A stretch of 13,874 bases of DNA, taken from NCBI GenBank assembly GCA_910587205.1, contig CAJULZ010000079.1, positions 1 to 13,874 on the forward strand, given 5' to 3'. Origin of the DNA: an uncultured Oscillospiraceae bacterium. Lineage in GTDB: Bacteria > Bacillota > Clostridia > Oscillospirales > Oscillospiraceae. Made by a program: the position numbers and the translations under genes. Within the stretch, counting starts at the first letter, position 1, and each line of letters begins with the position of its first letter. Under the pieces are notes generated by a model. It saw only the letters and a program-made list of their open reading frames with translations, searched no databases and had not been told where the DNA came from. Of the stretch, positions 1 through 5,458 are shown piece by piece.

Positions 1-32
1 GACTGGAGTTCAGACGTGTACTCTTCCGATCT
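1..32. other. Residual Illumina TruSeq read-2 adapter, not genomic DNA
   Basis: The first 32 bases match the 3' 32 bases of the standard TruSeq read-2 adapter (ending in CTCTTCCGATCT), with one mismatch: A at position 20 where the adapter has G. Genomic sequence apparently begins at 33. This means the contig starts at an untrimmed read end and any protein reading across 1-32 is artificial. The match is from memory of the adapter sequence. Confidence 0.93.
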
Positions 33-242
33 CTGACCTATGCAGTTACCCGGCTGTTCCCGCTGTCCGCCCCTGTGGCGGACTACCTAACGGACCAGGC
101 CGAGTCCATCGCCGCGCTGGACTTCTCCACCGCCCTGGCGGCGTCCACCCTGGCGGCGCTGGCGGGCTGGCTGATTTTGGCGGGGCTGTGCGGCTGGCTG
201 CTGCGAAAAAAATGTGGCAAACCGTCTCATTATGGTGTATAA
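33..242 (+). CDS. C-terminal fragment of a membrane protein (possibly a transporter permease)
   Basis: An open frame runs from the first base after the adapter to TAA at 240-242, giving 69 residues. They begin LTYAVTRLFPLSAPVADYLT, then a mildly acidic stretch (DQAESIAALDFS), then a hydrophobic helix of about 20 residues (TLAALAGWLILAGLCGWLL) and a basic tail (RKKCGKPSHYGV). A hydrophobic final helix followed by positive charges fits the last membrane span of an inner-membrane protein with a cytoplasmic C-terminus; ABC-2 type permeases often end this way, but there is not enough sequence to name a family. The N-terminus is missing because the contig begins here. The frame is distinct from that of the next gene. 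Coding nature is supported by GC-rich third positions and the coherent helix. Confidence 0.55.
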   Translation: MTYAVTRLFPLSAPVADYLTDQAESIAALDFSTALAASTLAALAGWLILAGLCGWLLRKKCGKPSHYGV

Positions 243-243
243 T
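215..243 (+). promoter_or_regulatory. Candidate sigma-A promoter for the 374-1216 gene pair
   Basis: A perfect TATAAT lies at 238-243, overlapping the stop codon of the upstream gene. The hexamer 17 nt upstream (TGGCAA, 215-220) is a poor -35. Transcription would start near 250 and give a leader of about 125 nt, which contains a perfect 8-bp hairpin (AGGGATGC-TCC-GCATCCCT). The assignment rests mainly on the -10 box. Confidence 0.45.
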
Positions 244-373
244 AGAAGAAGCGCGGAGGATAGCCGCACAGGGATGCTCCGCATCCCTCGCTTCCGCCCA
301 TGGCGAAAGCTCATTCATTCCGCTGTCTCTCCTCTCCCCACGAAAACGCCCCACCCCAAGGAGGTACCTCCCA

Positions 374-583
374 TTGCTGTTTGATAAAGATATGGCCCCC
401 CGCTGCGCCTACTGCCAGCGGGGCACTCCCCTGGAGGACGATCAGGTGATGTGCGTGAAAAAGGGCATCGTGTCCGCATCCGGCTCCTGCCGCCGGTTCC
501 GGTACGATCCGCTGAAACGGGTGCCCCCCAGGCCCATCGCCGCCTCTTTCGGCCATCTGCGGGACGAGGATTTTACATTGTAA
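374..583 (+). CDS. Small conserved four-cysteine protein, TTG start
   Basis: This 69-residue protein starts MLFDKDMAPRCAYCQRGTPL. Four cysteines (CAYC, a third in VMCVKKG, a fourth in GSCRRF) are spaced like a small zinc-ribbon or rubredoxin-like knuckle, so metal binding is plausible but unproven. The rest is basic (FRYDPLKRVPP) with an acidic end (HLRDEDFTL). The start is chosen as TTG at 374 because a near-perfect Shine-Dalgarno AAGGAGG (359-365) ends 8 nt upstream; the in-frame ATG at 392 would be 26 nt away. From memory, proteins of this pattern recur as uncharacterised short ORFs in Oscillospiraceae; no function is known to me. Its stop codon is part of the Shine-Dalgarno of the Nudix gene 12 nt downstream, so the two are probably translated from one message. 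Confidence 0.75.
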   Translation: MLFDKDMAPRCAYCQRGTPLEDDQVMCVKKGIVSASGSCRRFRYDPLKRVPPRPIAASFGHLRDEDFTL

Positions 584-595
584 GGAGGGCACGCG

Positions 596-1216
596 ATGGA
601 CAACAGCGCCCAATGGCTGGCTTGGGCTGTGGAGCTGCAAAGCCTTGCCCAAGCGGGGCTCGCCTACGGCAGGGACGCCTATGACAAGGAGCGCTATGCC
701 CGCATCCGGGCGATTTCCGCGGAGATCCTGGCCCATATGGCAGATTTGCCCGTAGAAACGGTAACAGAGCTATTCTGCAACGAGACCGGCTACCAGACCC
801 CAAAGCTGGATACCCGCGCCGCCATCTTCCATGACGGGAAAATCCTCCTGGTACGGGAAAATGACGGCAGGTGGTCCCTTCCCGGCGGCTGGTGCGACGT
901 AAACGTCTCCGTCGGTGAAAACACCGTCAAGGAGGTCCGGGAAGAAGCTGGGCTGGACGTAATCCCCCAGCAGATTATCGCCGTTCAGGACCGGGCTAAA
1001 CACAATCTGCCCGTTTACGCCTATGGCGTGTGCAAGATTTTCGTCCAGTGCGCCGCCATCGGAGGGCAGTTCATGCCCAACATTGAGACCACCGAATCCC
1101 GCTATTTCCCGCTGGACAAGCTGCCCCCGCTGGCGGAGGAGAAGAACACGGCGGAGCAGGTGGCCCTGTGCTTTGAGGCGTACCAATCCGACAGCTGGAC
1201 CGTCCCATTTGACTAG
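596..1216 (+). CDS. Nudix hydrolase with N-terminal domain (ADP-ribose/CDP-choline type)
   Basis: A 206-residue protein. Residues 1-65 form a helical N-terminal extension (WLAWAVELQSLAQAGLAYGR) of the kind found in the Nudix subgroup with B. subtilis YjhB and the Bacillus CDP-choline hydrolase; residues 70-200 are the Nudix fold. The Nudix box spans G98 to L120 (PGGWCDVNVSVGENTVKEVR then EEAGL). The catalytic glutamates E113, E116 and E117 are present; the usual Glu after GX5 is Val104 and the box Arg is Lys112, which I recall as common in this subgroup. Substrate cannot be read from sequence: ADP-ribose, CDP-choline or another nucleoside diphosphate linkage are all possible. The ATG has a strong Shine-Dalgarno, TAAGGAGGG at 581-589, overlapping the previous stop. 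A good terminator follows at 1422-1450. Confidence 0.9.
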   Translation: MDNSAQWLAWAVELQSLAQAGLAYGRDAYDKERYARIRAISAEILAHMADLPVETVTELFCNETGYQTPKLDTRAAIFHDGKILLVRENDGRWSLPGGWCDVNVSVGENTVKEVREEAGLDVIPQQIIAVQDRAKHNLPVYAYGVCKIFVQCAAIGGQFMPNIETTESRYFPLDKLPPLAEEKNTAEQVALCFEAYQSDSWTVPFD

Positions 1217-1406
1217 GGCTTGTTTCATATCTCGAAGAATGCCGGTTGACGAGGGATTTTCCTGTCACCCCTTCACATTCCGCTTCCATTTCCGCGGTCG
1301 CCGCAGAATCTTGCAGGATGCAAGATTTCTATCCCCGGCAAAAGCGCGTTCTTCCCGCTGCCCCTCCCCCTGCAAAGCCAAAGTACGGCTTTGCGGGGCC
1401 ATTACC

Positions 1407-1470
1407 TCTCAGGCAAAACTCAGCCCCACGGCTTGCGCCGTGGGGCTTTTATCCTTCATCCGCGTCCAGC
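1407..1470 (+). repeat. Intergenic structured repeat, degenerate copy 1 (R0)
   Basis: It follows the pattern TCTCRGGCAAAA, inverted-repeat core, CTTTTAYCC, then a CCGC-TCCA(A)GC end, as in the copies at 4271-4332, 8164-8224 and 10003-10066. Its core is an 11-bp perfect stem with loop TTGC. The end is diverged (TCATCCGCGTCCAGC rather than TCGCTCCGCCCCAAGC). Confidence 0.5.
1422..1450 (+). terminator. Intrinsic terminator after the Nudix gene
   Basis: Perfect 11-bp stem AGCCCCACGGC / GCCGTGGGGCT with loop TTGC, followed by TTT then ATCC. It lies 206 nt past the Nudix stop codon. Read on the minus strand the stem is followed by GAGTTTTGCC, a weaker T-tract, so it may also help stop hpf transcription. 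Confidence 0.7.
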
Positions 1471-1530
1471 GGCCAGGCAGCAGCTTTACTATCCTCTACC
1501 CTACCGTCAGCGGACTAAAACTCTTTTTCG

Positions 1531-1558
1531 GTTTCTTTTTCTCACAAGAAAAAGAAAC
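1531..1558. repeat. Perfect AT-rich inverted repeat downstream of hpf
   Basis: Twelve-base arms GTTTCTTTTTCT / AGAAAAAGAAAC with loop CACA, ending 4 nt past the hpf stop codon. There is no T-tract after it on the minus strand, so it is not a classic terminator. Its plan (pyrimidine-rich arm, short loop, purine-rich arm ending GAAAC/GGAAC) resembles the hairpin at 3601-3626. Confidence 0.65.
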
Positions 1559-1562
1559 AACC

Positions 1563-2105
1563 CTATCCTTCGTCCTCGATCAATCCGTACCCGCCGTCAT
1601 TGCGGCGGTAAACCACGGCAAACGCGCCGCCCGCCTCGTCCTTAAACGCGAAAAAGCTGTGGCCCAGCAGATCCATCTGCAAAATGGCTTCGTCCACCGT
1701 CATGGGCTTGATGGGGAACTTCTTGGTGCGCACCACCTGGTATTCCCCCTCCTCCGACACATCGGGCACAAAAGAGGTCTCCTCCGCAGGCTCGGCCAGG
1801 GTGAACGCGCCCTGGCGCAGCCGCTTTTCCAGGCGGGTCTTGTGCTTTCGAAGCTGGCGCTCCATCGAGGTGACGGCGGCGTCCACCGAAGCGAACATAT
1901 CCGACGTACTCTCCGCCACCCGCAGGATGGTGCTGCCGGACCGGATGGTGAGCTCCACCTTATTCCGGTCCTTTTCCACGGAAAAGACCAGTTTGGCCTC
2001 CGCTTCATTCCTGAAATAGCGGTCTAACTTCCCCACCTTTTTCTCGGCATAATTGTGCACGGATTTGGGCAGGCTGACCTTTTTGTCTGTAAACGTAAAC
2101 TTCAT
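1563..2105 (-). CDS. hpf: Ribosome hibernation promoting factor, long form
   Basis: A 180-residue protein, the length typical of long HPF in Firmicutes. Residues 1-95 are the RNA-binding S30AE/RaiA fold (MKFTFTDKKVSLPKSVHNYA, then a basic helix KKVGKLDRYFR), which occupies the decoding region of the 30S subunit. Residues 125-180 are the C-terminal dimerisation domain (YQVVRTKKFPIKPMTVDEAI, then LLGHSFFAFKDE and VVYRRNDGGYGLI), which pairs two 70S ribosomes into inactive 100S dimers in stationary phase. A charged linker joins them. The ATG has AAAGGAG 8 nt upstream. It is a single-gene unit with its own extended -10 promoter at 2171-2179. Nothing is missing from the family pattern. Confidence 0.96.
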   Translation of the reverse strand: MKFTFTDKKVSLPKSVHNYAEKKVGKLDRYFRNEAEAKLVFSVEKDRNKVELTIRSGSTILRVAESTSDMFASVDAAVTSMERQLRKHKTRLEKRLRQGAFTLAEPAEETSFVPDVSEEGEYQVVRTKKFPIKPMTVDEAILQMDLLGHSFFAFKDEAGGAFAVVYRRNDGGYGLIEDEG

Positions 2106-2170
2106 GTGCTCAGCTCCTTTCGCCCCGATGGGCGCATCATTCGGGGAAAGAGCGCCCCCGGTATACCTTT

Positions 2171-2179
2171 ATTATACCA
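2171..2179 (-). promoter_or_regulatory. Extended -10 promoter of hpf
   Basis: On the minus strand TGG-TATAAT (TATAAT at 2176-2171, TGG directly upstream) forms an extended -10 element about 66 nt before the hpf ATG. No good -35 is seen at 16-18 nt, which the extended -10 may compensate. Sigma-A is the simplest reading. Confidence 0.6.
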
Positions 2180-2228
2180 TACCCCAGCGGCCAGCGCCAT
2201 ACTTTTTTGGCATTTTCCACAAAAAATT

Positions 2229-3377
2229 TCAGAACTGTTCCCGCCCGTCGATGAACACGTGGAGAACCCGGCTGCGCCAATCAAAGGGGTGGCCGTCCAT
2301 GACCACCACGTCGGCGTCTTTCCCCGGAACCAAGGTTCCCAGGCGGTCCCCCGCCCCGGCGATGCAGGCGGCGTTGACGGTGATGGCGGCCAGGGCCTCC
2401 TCCTCGTCCATCCCCGCCCGGGCGGCCATGGCCGCGCAGAACGGCAGCAGCCCGATGGGCGTCTCCGGGTGGTCGGTGCAGATTGCCACCTGTACCCCCG
2501 CTCGGGCCAGGATAGCGGTGTTTTCCGCGGTCAGGCGGCCCAGCTCCGGCTTGGAGCGGTCGGTGAGGAATGGCCCGGTGATCACCGGTACCCCCTCCTT
2601 CGCCAGAAAGTCCGCCACCAAATGCCCCTCGGTGCCGTGGACGATGACGCAGTCCAGGCCGAATTCCTTGGACAGGCGGACGGCGGTGACGATGTCGTCC
2701 GCCCGGTGGGCGTGGAAGTGGGCGGCCAGACGGCCCGTGACCACCGGCCGCAGGGCCTCCAGCCGCACGTCCGGCCCAGGGCCGTCCAACGTGTCGTCCG
2801 CCTGGGCCCGTGCCCACTTCAACTCGTAGTCCAGCGCCTGGGAGAGCTTTTCCCGGATGATGGCGGCGGTAGCCATACGGGTGGCAGGCCCCCCCTTTTG
2901 ATGAACCCGCTTGGGGTTTTCCCCCAGGGCAAACTTCATAGACGCCGGGGCGCGCACCGCCATCTGGTCCACCACCGTCCCTGCGGTTTTCAGCAGCGCG
3001 GACTGCCCCGCGATGGGGTTGGCGGACCCAGGCCCGGTGAGCGCACAAGTCACGCCCGCCCGCCTGGCCTCCTCAAAATAGCGATTAAAGGGGTCCACCC
3101 CGTCCAGCGCCCGCAGCTGCGGGGTGCACGGGTCGGAGCACTCGTTTAAGTCGTCCTCCGGGCTGCCGCAGCCGTACATCCCCAGATGGCAGTGGACGTC
3201 AATGAATCCGGGCAGGACGTGCCCCCCCCCGGCATCCACCACGCCGGACGCCCCCGCGTCTCCGGGCAGCGCGGCCATGGGCCCCACCTGGGCGATCCGG
3301 CCGCCCTGGATGGAGACAAAGCCGTTGGGGATGGTCCCGTCCTCCATGGTGTGGATCACACCGTTGATAATGAGCAT
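2229..3377 (-). CDS. Metal-dependent amidohydrolase (imidazolonepropionase-like)
   Basis: A 382-residue protein of the amidohydrolase superfamily. An N-terminal beta-sandwich strand (MLIINGVIHTMEDGTIPNGF) leads to the first metal site in PGFIDVHCHLG (H62, H64). Further metal/catalytic candidates are H220 and H222 (AAHFHAH), H247 and H252 (VIVHGTEGH) and D302 (CTDHPETP). The C-terminus has the usual IAAITVNAA-like helix, then GTLVPGKDADVVVMDGHPF. The layout is that of the HutI/imidazolonepropionase-like group, which hydrolyses C-N bonds in cyclic amides or dipeptides; the true substrate is unknown, and no other histidine-degradation gene is nearby. The ATG has AAGGAGG 8 nt upstream. It is separated from yabR by 313 nt and from hpf by 123 nt, so it is probably transcribed alone. 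A 12-bp inverted repeat lies just upstream of the ribosome binding site (3397-3441). Confidence 0.93.
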   Translation of the reverse strand: MLIINGVIHTMEDGTIPNGFVSIQGGRIAQVGPMAALPGDAGASGVVDAGGGHVLPGFIDVHCHLGMYGCGSPEDDLNECSDPCTPQLRALDGVDPFNRYFEEARRAGVTCALTGPGSANPIAGQSALLKTAGTVVDQMAVRAPASMKFALGENPKRVHQKGGPATRMATAAIIREKLSQALDYELKWARAQADDTLDGPGPDVRLEALRPVVTGRLAAHFHAHRADDIVTAVRLSKEFGLDCVIVHGTEGHLVADFLAKEGVPVITGPFLTDRSKPELGRLTAENTAILARAGVQVAICTDHPETPIGLLPFCAAMAARAGMDEEEALAAITVNAACIAGAGDRLGTLVPGKDADVVVMDGHPFDWRSRVLHVFIDGREQF

Positions 3378-3396
3378 AGGCTTCTCCTCCTTTTCC

Positions 3397-3441
3397 GGGA
3401 TAAAATGCGGCCGTCCCCAGGTTTCGACGGCATTTTATCCC
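3397..3441 (-). promoter_or_regulatory. 12-bp inverted repeat in the amidohydrolase upstream region
   Basis: Perfect arms GGGATAAAATGC (3397-3408) and GCATTTTATCCC (3430-3441), 21 nt apart, 33 bp centre to centre, about three helical turns. Further inside, GCCGTC (3410-3415) and GACGGC (3426-3431) can extend an RNA stem. The proximal arm ends about 20 nt before the start codon, next to AAGGAGG. It could be a double operator for a regulator or a leader hairpin; sequence alone does not decide. Confidence 0.5.
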
Positions 3442-3530
3442 CATCCGTGGTACACTGTACTTGCGGCACAGGCCGCGGCATGGGCTTGCCCCATGCGGTC
3501 ATTCCATTCTCCCGCGCAAATAGACCCTTT

Positions 3531-3626
3531 GGCTCTTTTCCCTTTCGGGGAAAAGAGCCGCTTCTTTTAAGAAGAAGCGCGGAGAAGCGGGCTCTTTGGC
3601 TCCTTTCTCTCGCGAGAGAGAAAGGA
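3531..3626. repeat. Cluster of three perfect hairpins with a repeated flank
   Basis: Hairpin 1 (3531-3559): GGCTCTTTTCCC / GGGAAAAGAGCC, loop TTTCG. Hairpin 2 (3559-3579): CGCTTCTT / AAGAAGCG, loop TTAAG. Hairpin 3 (3601-3626): TCCTTTCTCTC / GAGAGAAAGGA, loop GCGA. Hairpins 1 and 3 are each preceded by TTTGGCTC or overlap it, as though one unit had been duplicated and its stem had diverged while remaining paired. None has a T-tract. Confidence 0.6.
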
Positions 3627-3659
3627 ACGCCCCCACAGGCCCTGCGGCAGGGCGGGAGC

Positions 3660-3685
3660 AAAAAAGGGGGCGCTTCCGCGCCCCC
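3660..3685 (-). terminator. Intrinsic terminator of the yabP-yabQ-divIC-yabR unit
   Basis: On the minus strand GGGGGCGC-GGAA-GCGCCCCC is followed directly by TTTTTT, 6 nt past the yabR stop codon. A textbook rho-independent terminator with a GNRA-like tetraloop. Confidence 0.92.
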
Positions 3686-3690
3686 CTCTC

Positions 3691-4173
3691 TTATTTCCTT
3701 CCCCGCCGGCTGCCCCGCTTTTCGTTCATGTGCAGCTCGGACAGCTTGCTGTCGGAGCTGGCCATAAACTGCTTGAGCTGGTCCTCAAAGCTGGCCGGTC
3801 CCCTGGGCTGGGCAGGCTCCGGCGTAAAGCCGCGGCCGCCCTGAGGACGCCGGGCCGGGCGGTGCTCCCCCTCAGGCCGGGGATGGGGATTGGGCCCCCC
3901 GGGACGCGGGCCGGGGCGCCGCTCCGGCCTGGGCGGCGGGGGGGCCGCCTGCTTGATGGACAAGTTGATCCGGTTGTTGGCGTCTACGCCGATCACCTTC
4001 ACCTTGACCTCCTGCCCCTCTGCCAGGTGGTCGTGTACATCGTTGACATAGGAATACGCGATTTCAGAAATATGCACCAGCCCGGAACGGTTTCCGGGCA
4101 GGGCCACGAACGCGCCGAAGTTGGTGATGCCAGTCACCTTTCCTTCTAAGATAGAACCGACTTCAATCCCCAT
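3691..4173 (-). CDS. yabR: S1 domain RNA-binding protein YabR
   Basis: A 160-residue protein. Residues 3-75 are one S1/OB-fold RNA-binding domain (GSILEGKVTGITNFGAFVAL, then SGLVHISEIA and NRINLSIKQA). Residues 76-130 are a low-complexity Pro/Arg/Gly linker and the C-terminus is basic (HMNEKRGSRRGRK), so it should bind RNA or ribosomes. Placement after divIC matches B. subtilis yabP-yabQ-divIC-yabR. The start is taken as ATG at 4173, where the S1 fold begins directly; an upstream GTG at 4218 in the same frame adds 15 residues but lacks a ribosome binding site. GGAGAGGG lies a rather long 13 nt before the ATG, so initiation may be modest. The gap to divIC is 187 nt, unusual inside this cluster, and is filled by an intergenic repeat. 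Confidence 0.88.
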   Translation of the reverse strand: MGIEVGSILEGKVTGITNFGAFVALPGNRSGLVHISEIAYSYVNDVHDHLAEGQEVKVKVIGVDANNRINLSIKQAAPPPPRPERRPGPRPGGPNPHPRPEGEHRPARRPQGGRGFTPEPAQPRGPASFEDQLKQFMASSDSKLSELHMNEKRGSRRGRK

Positions 4174-4270
4174 AAATCTCTTTTTTCCCTCTCCGTATGT
4201 AATGGATTTTTTGCCCACGCGCCGTTTTCACGCTGCGAGGCGGTCAGGACGCTTGGCCGCTTTCGCTCCG

Positions 4271-4332
4271 TCTCGGGCAAACCTCACCGCCGCTGGCGGC
4301 AGCTTGGCTTTTGCCCTCGCTCCGCTCCAAGC
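4271..4332 (+). repeat. Intergenic structured repeat, copy 2 (R1), between divIC and yabR
   Basis: It begins TCTCGGGCAAA and ends CTTTTGCCCTCGCTCCGCTC then CAAGC. Outer arms GGGCAAA and TTTGCCC pair perfectly; the core is GCCGC-TG-GCGGC. It shares its last 20 or more bases with the copy at 10003-10066 with one or two differences, and is followed in both by TCCCCTGC. It lies inside an operon and would be transcribed in reverse orientation. Confidence 0.75.
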
Positions 4333-4360
4333 TCCCCTGCACGGACATCCCTTGCGCTTC

Positions 4361-4639
4361 TCATCTCGACGAGTCCACAAACTCGATCTCGTCCGGCTCC
4401 AGCATTCCCAGTTTACGCCGGGCGATGTCCGCCAGGTACTCCGGGTCCCCGCTGTGGGCGATATCGTCTGCCAGCGCGGCGTTTGCCTCCTGCTGCTCCT
4501 GAACCTGCCGGGCCAGTTCGTCCCGGTCGGCCTGAGCGGCGCTCAGCTTTGCCTGAGTGGACAGAAGGCACACGGCCGCCGCCGCCAGCAGGACCAGTAC
4601 CAGTAATTTTGTGGCCACGCCCGCCCGCTTTAGTTTCAT
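4361..4639 (-). CDS. divIC: Cell division protein DivIC (FtsB-like septum initiator)
   Basis: A 92-residue bitopic membrane protein. A basic N-terminus (MKLKRAGVATK) is followed by one membrane helix (LLVLVLLAAAAVCLL, about residues 11-28), then a coiled coil (SAAQADRDELARQVQEQQEA, residues 32-62) and a short extracytoplasmic tail with the family's YLADIARRKLGMLEPDEIEF motif. It works at the septum with FtsL and DivIB to activate septal peptidoglycan synthesis. The ATG has GGAGGGG 8 nt upstream. Its first 227 nt overlap the tail of the yabQ reading frame. An extended -10 box at 4689-4697, inside yabQ, could supply vegetative expression independent of the sporulation genes. Confidence 0.93.
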   Translation of the reverse strand: MKLKRAGVATKLLVLVLLAAAAVCLLSTQAKLSAAQADRDELARQVQEQQEANAALADDIAHSGDPEYLADIARRKLGMLEPDEIEFVDSSR

Positions 4640-5108
4640 GTGCCATCCCCTCCTCCCCGTTGTTGGCGAAACGGTATATCATATTTATTTTATACCATCC
4701 CAGCCAATTTTGAAAGTGTTTTTTTTGCGATTTCAAAACTTTTTTTCCAGTCCTCCCCATCCGGCGGATGGGGGCGGTGCAAAACCGCCATACCCGCCGC
4801 ACCACCCCCGCCGCCCAGAGCAGCGCGGGCAGCACCAGGCGGCTCAGCGTGGCAAAATACACCCCGCCCCCAAGGAGGACGGCCGCCATGTGGTAGATGC
4901 GGACCCGGCCGTCGTCCCGCAGCAGGGTGAGGGCGAACAGCGCCGCCGTGGCCCCCAGCCAGAACAGCAAATCCAGCCCAAAGGCCAGCACCCGCAGCCG
5001 GCTGTTCCGCCGGACCGTCCGCATCCCGTCATAGACCAGCCCCAGCAGCACCCCCAGCAGCATCCCCTGGCCGAAGATGGCCATCTGGGCCGCAACGTCG
5101 GCGGGCAT
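4413..5108 (-). CDS. yabQ: Spore cortex assembly protein YabQ, with an unusually long overlapping tail
   Basis: Residues 1-115 are a good YabQ: hydrophobic segments (FGQGMLLGVLLGLVYDGMR, LAFGLDLLFWLGATAALFAL, YHMAAVLLGGGVYFATLSRL, LVLPALLWAAGVVRRVW) followed by basic residues. YabQ is a sporulation membrane protein required for cortex formation in B. subtilis. It follows yabP by 2 nt with no clear ribosome binding site, so translational coupling is likely. After the conserved part comes RTGKKVLKSQKKHFQNWLGW, encoded across A7 (4746-4740) and A8 (4726-4719) runs. No stop then occurs until 4413, so the annotated frame (231 aa) runs 227 nt over divIC; its last 70 or so residues are Gly/Arg-rich and look like an off-frame reading of divIC. 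A shift of either sign at A8 would reach a stop before divIC. Confidence 0.82.
   Translation of the reverse strand: MPADVAAQMAIFGQGMLLGVLLGLVYDGMRTVRRNSRLRVLAFGLDLLFWLGATAALFALTLLRDDGRVRIYHMAAVLLGGGVYFATLSRLVLPALLWAAGVVRRVWRFCTAPIRRMGRTGKKVLKSQKKHFQNWLGWYKINMIYRFANNGEEGMAHETKAGGRGHKITGTGPAGGGGRVPSVHSGKAERRSGRPGRTGPAGSGAAGGKRRAGRRYRPQRGPGVPGGHRPA
4689..4697 (-). promoter_or_regulatory. Candidate extended -10 promoter for divIC inside yabQ
   Basis: On the minus strand TGG-TATAAA (TATAAA at 4694-4689) lies about 50 nt before the divIC ATG. The same ATGGTATAA core occurs in the hpf promoter. No good -35. A vegetative promoter here would make sense because divIC is needed in growth, whereas yabPQ are needed only in sporulation. 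Confidence 0.4.
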
Positions 5109-5110
5109 GA

Positions 5111-5392
5111 TCAGCGTAGCAGCCGGGACAGGAAGCCGCCCCGTCCGCCGCCCCCGTCGTCCTCGTAGGTGACGGCGTCCACATCTCCCTCCACCTTCAG
5201 GTCGCCGCCGTCCAGGGACAGCTTCTCAATGTGCAGGTTTTCCCCCGTCACCACCATAACGCCCTTGGTGGTGGACAGCACAATGGTGTTCTCGTCAAAC
5301 CGCTCCACGTCCTCCACCCCGGACACGGTGAGGCTTTTCCGCTCCTCGATCACCACATGGTGGGGGGCGGACAGGCCGCTGTCATATGTCAT
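5111..5392 (-). CDS. yabP: Sporulation protein YabP
   Basis: A 93-residue soluble protein of the YabP/YqfC family. Recognisable parts are HHVVIEERKSLTVSGVEDVE, then FDENTIVLSTTKGVMVVTGE, then LHIEKLSLDGGDLKVEGDVD and AVTYEDDGG; the repeated short beta-strands are typical of the family. YabP is made in the mother cell under sigma-E in B. subtilis and is needed, with YabQ, for spore cortex formation. The C-terminus (GGGGRGGFLSRLLR) is glycine-rich. The ATG has AAGGGAG 8 nt upstream. It heads the yabP-yabQ-divIC-yabR block, and a sigma-E-like promoter lies 31-59 nt upstream. Confidence 0.93.
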   Translation of the reverse strand: MTYDSGLSAPHHVVIEERKSLTVSGVEDVERFDENTIVLSTTKGVMVVTGENLHIEKLSLDGGDLKVEGDVDAVTYEDDGGGGRGGFLSRLLR

Positions 5393-5422
5393 GGAACCAA
5401 CTCCCTTATGCTTGATGGTTCC

Positions 5423-5451
5423 ATTCTATGGGGTTTGTCCCAGGATTATGA
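5423..5451 (-). promoter_or_regulatory. Candidate sigma-E type promoter of yabP
   Basis: On the minus strand TCATAAT (5451-5445), a 14-nt spacer and CATAGAAT (5430-5423) resemble the Bacillus sigma-E pattern (ATA-containing -35, CATAcaaT -10). The -10 would lie about 31 nt before the yabP ATG. It is supported by the known sigma-E control of yabP in B. subtilis, which is knowledge of a relative and not evidence from this sequence. Confidence 0.4.
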
Positions 5452-5458
5452 GTGAAAA

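Larger units (their letters stand above)
1217..1562. other. Intergenic region between convergent genes; hairpins and repeats, no gene
   Basis: No credible gene in 346 nt. It holds a near-perfect hairpin at 1368-1398 (12-bp arms with one mismatch, 7-nt loop, no T-tract), a strong intrinsic terminator at 1422-1450 that is also the core of a degenerate intergenic repeat (1407-1470), and a perfect AT-rich 12-bp hairpin at 1531-1558. The open frames crossing it are proline/serine-rich, lack ribosome binding sites and look like chance frames in GC-rich DNA. Confidence 0.7.
3378..3690. other. Intergenic region: amidohydrolase upstream dyad, hairpin cluster, yabR terminator
   Basis: No gene is seen in 313 nt. 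From right to left it holds the yabR terminator (3660-3685), three hairpins (3601-3626, 3559-3579, 3531-3559), a small palindrome GTACACTGTAC (3450-3460) and a 12-bp inverted repeat (3397-3441) next to the amidohydrolase ribosome binding site. No convincing sigma-A promoter could be fixed, although TAAAAT inside the dyad could serve as a -10. Confidence 0.65.

Noticed and set aside
1023..2027. Long plus-strand open frame of 334 codons
   Set aside because: It crosses the end of the Nudix gene in another frame, a terminator and the antisense of hpf; no ribosome binding site and no coherent domain.
2055..3149. Plus-strand open frame opposite the amidohydrolase
   Set aside because: Antisense of a clear enzyme gene; composition is that of a GC-rich shadow frame.
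4174..4218. GTG start for yabR 15 codons upstream
   Set aside because: No Shine-Dalgarno before it, and the S1 fold starts at the ATG at 4173.
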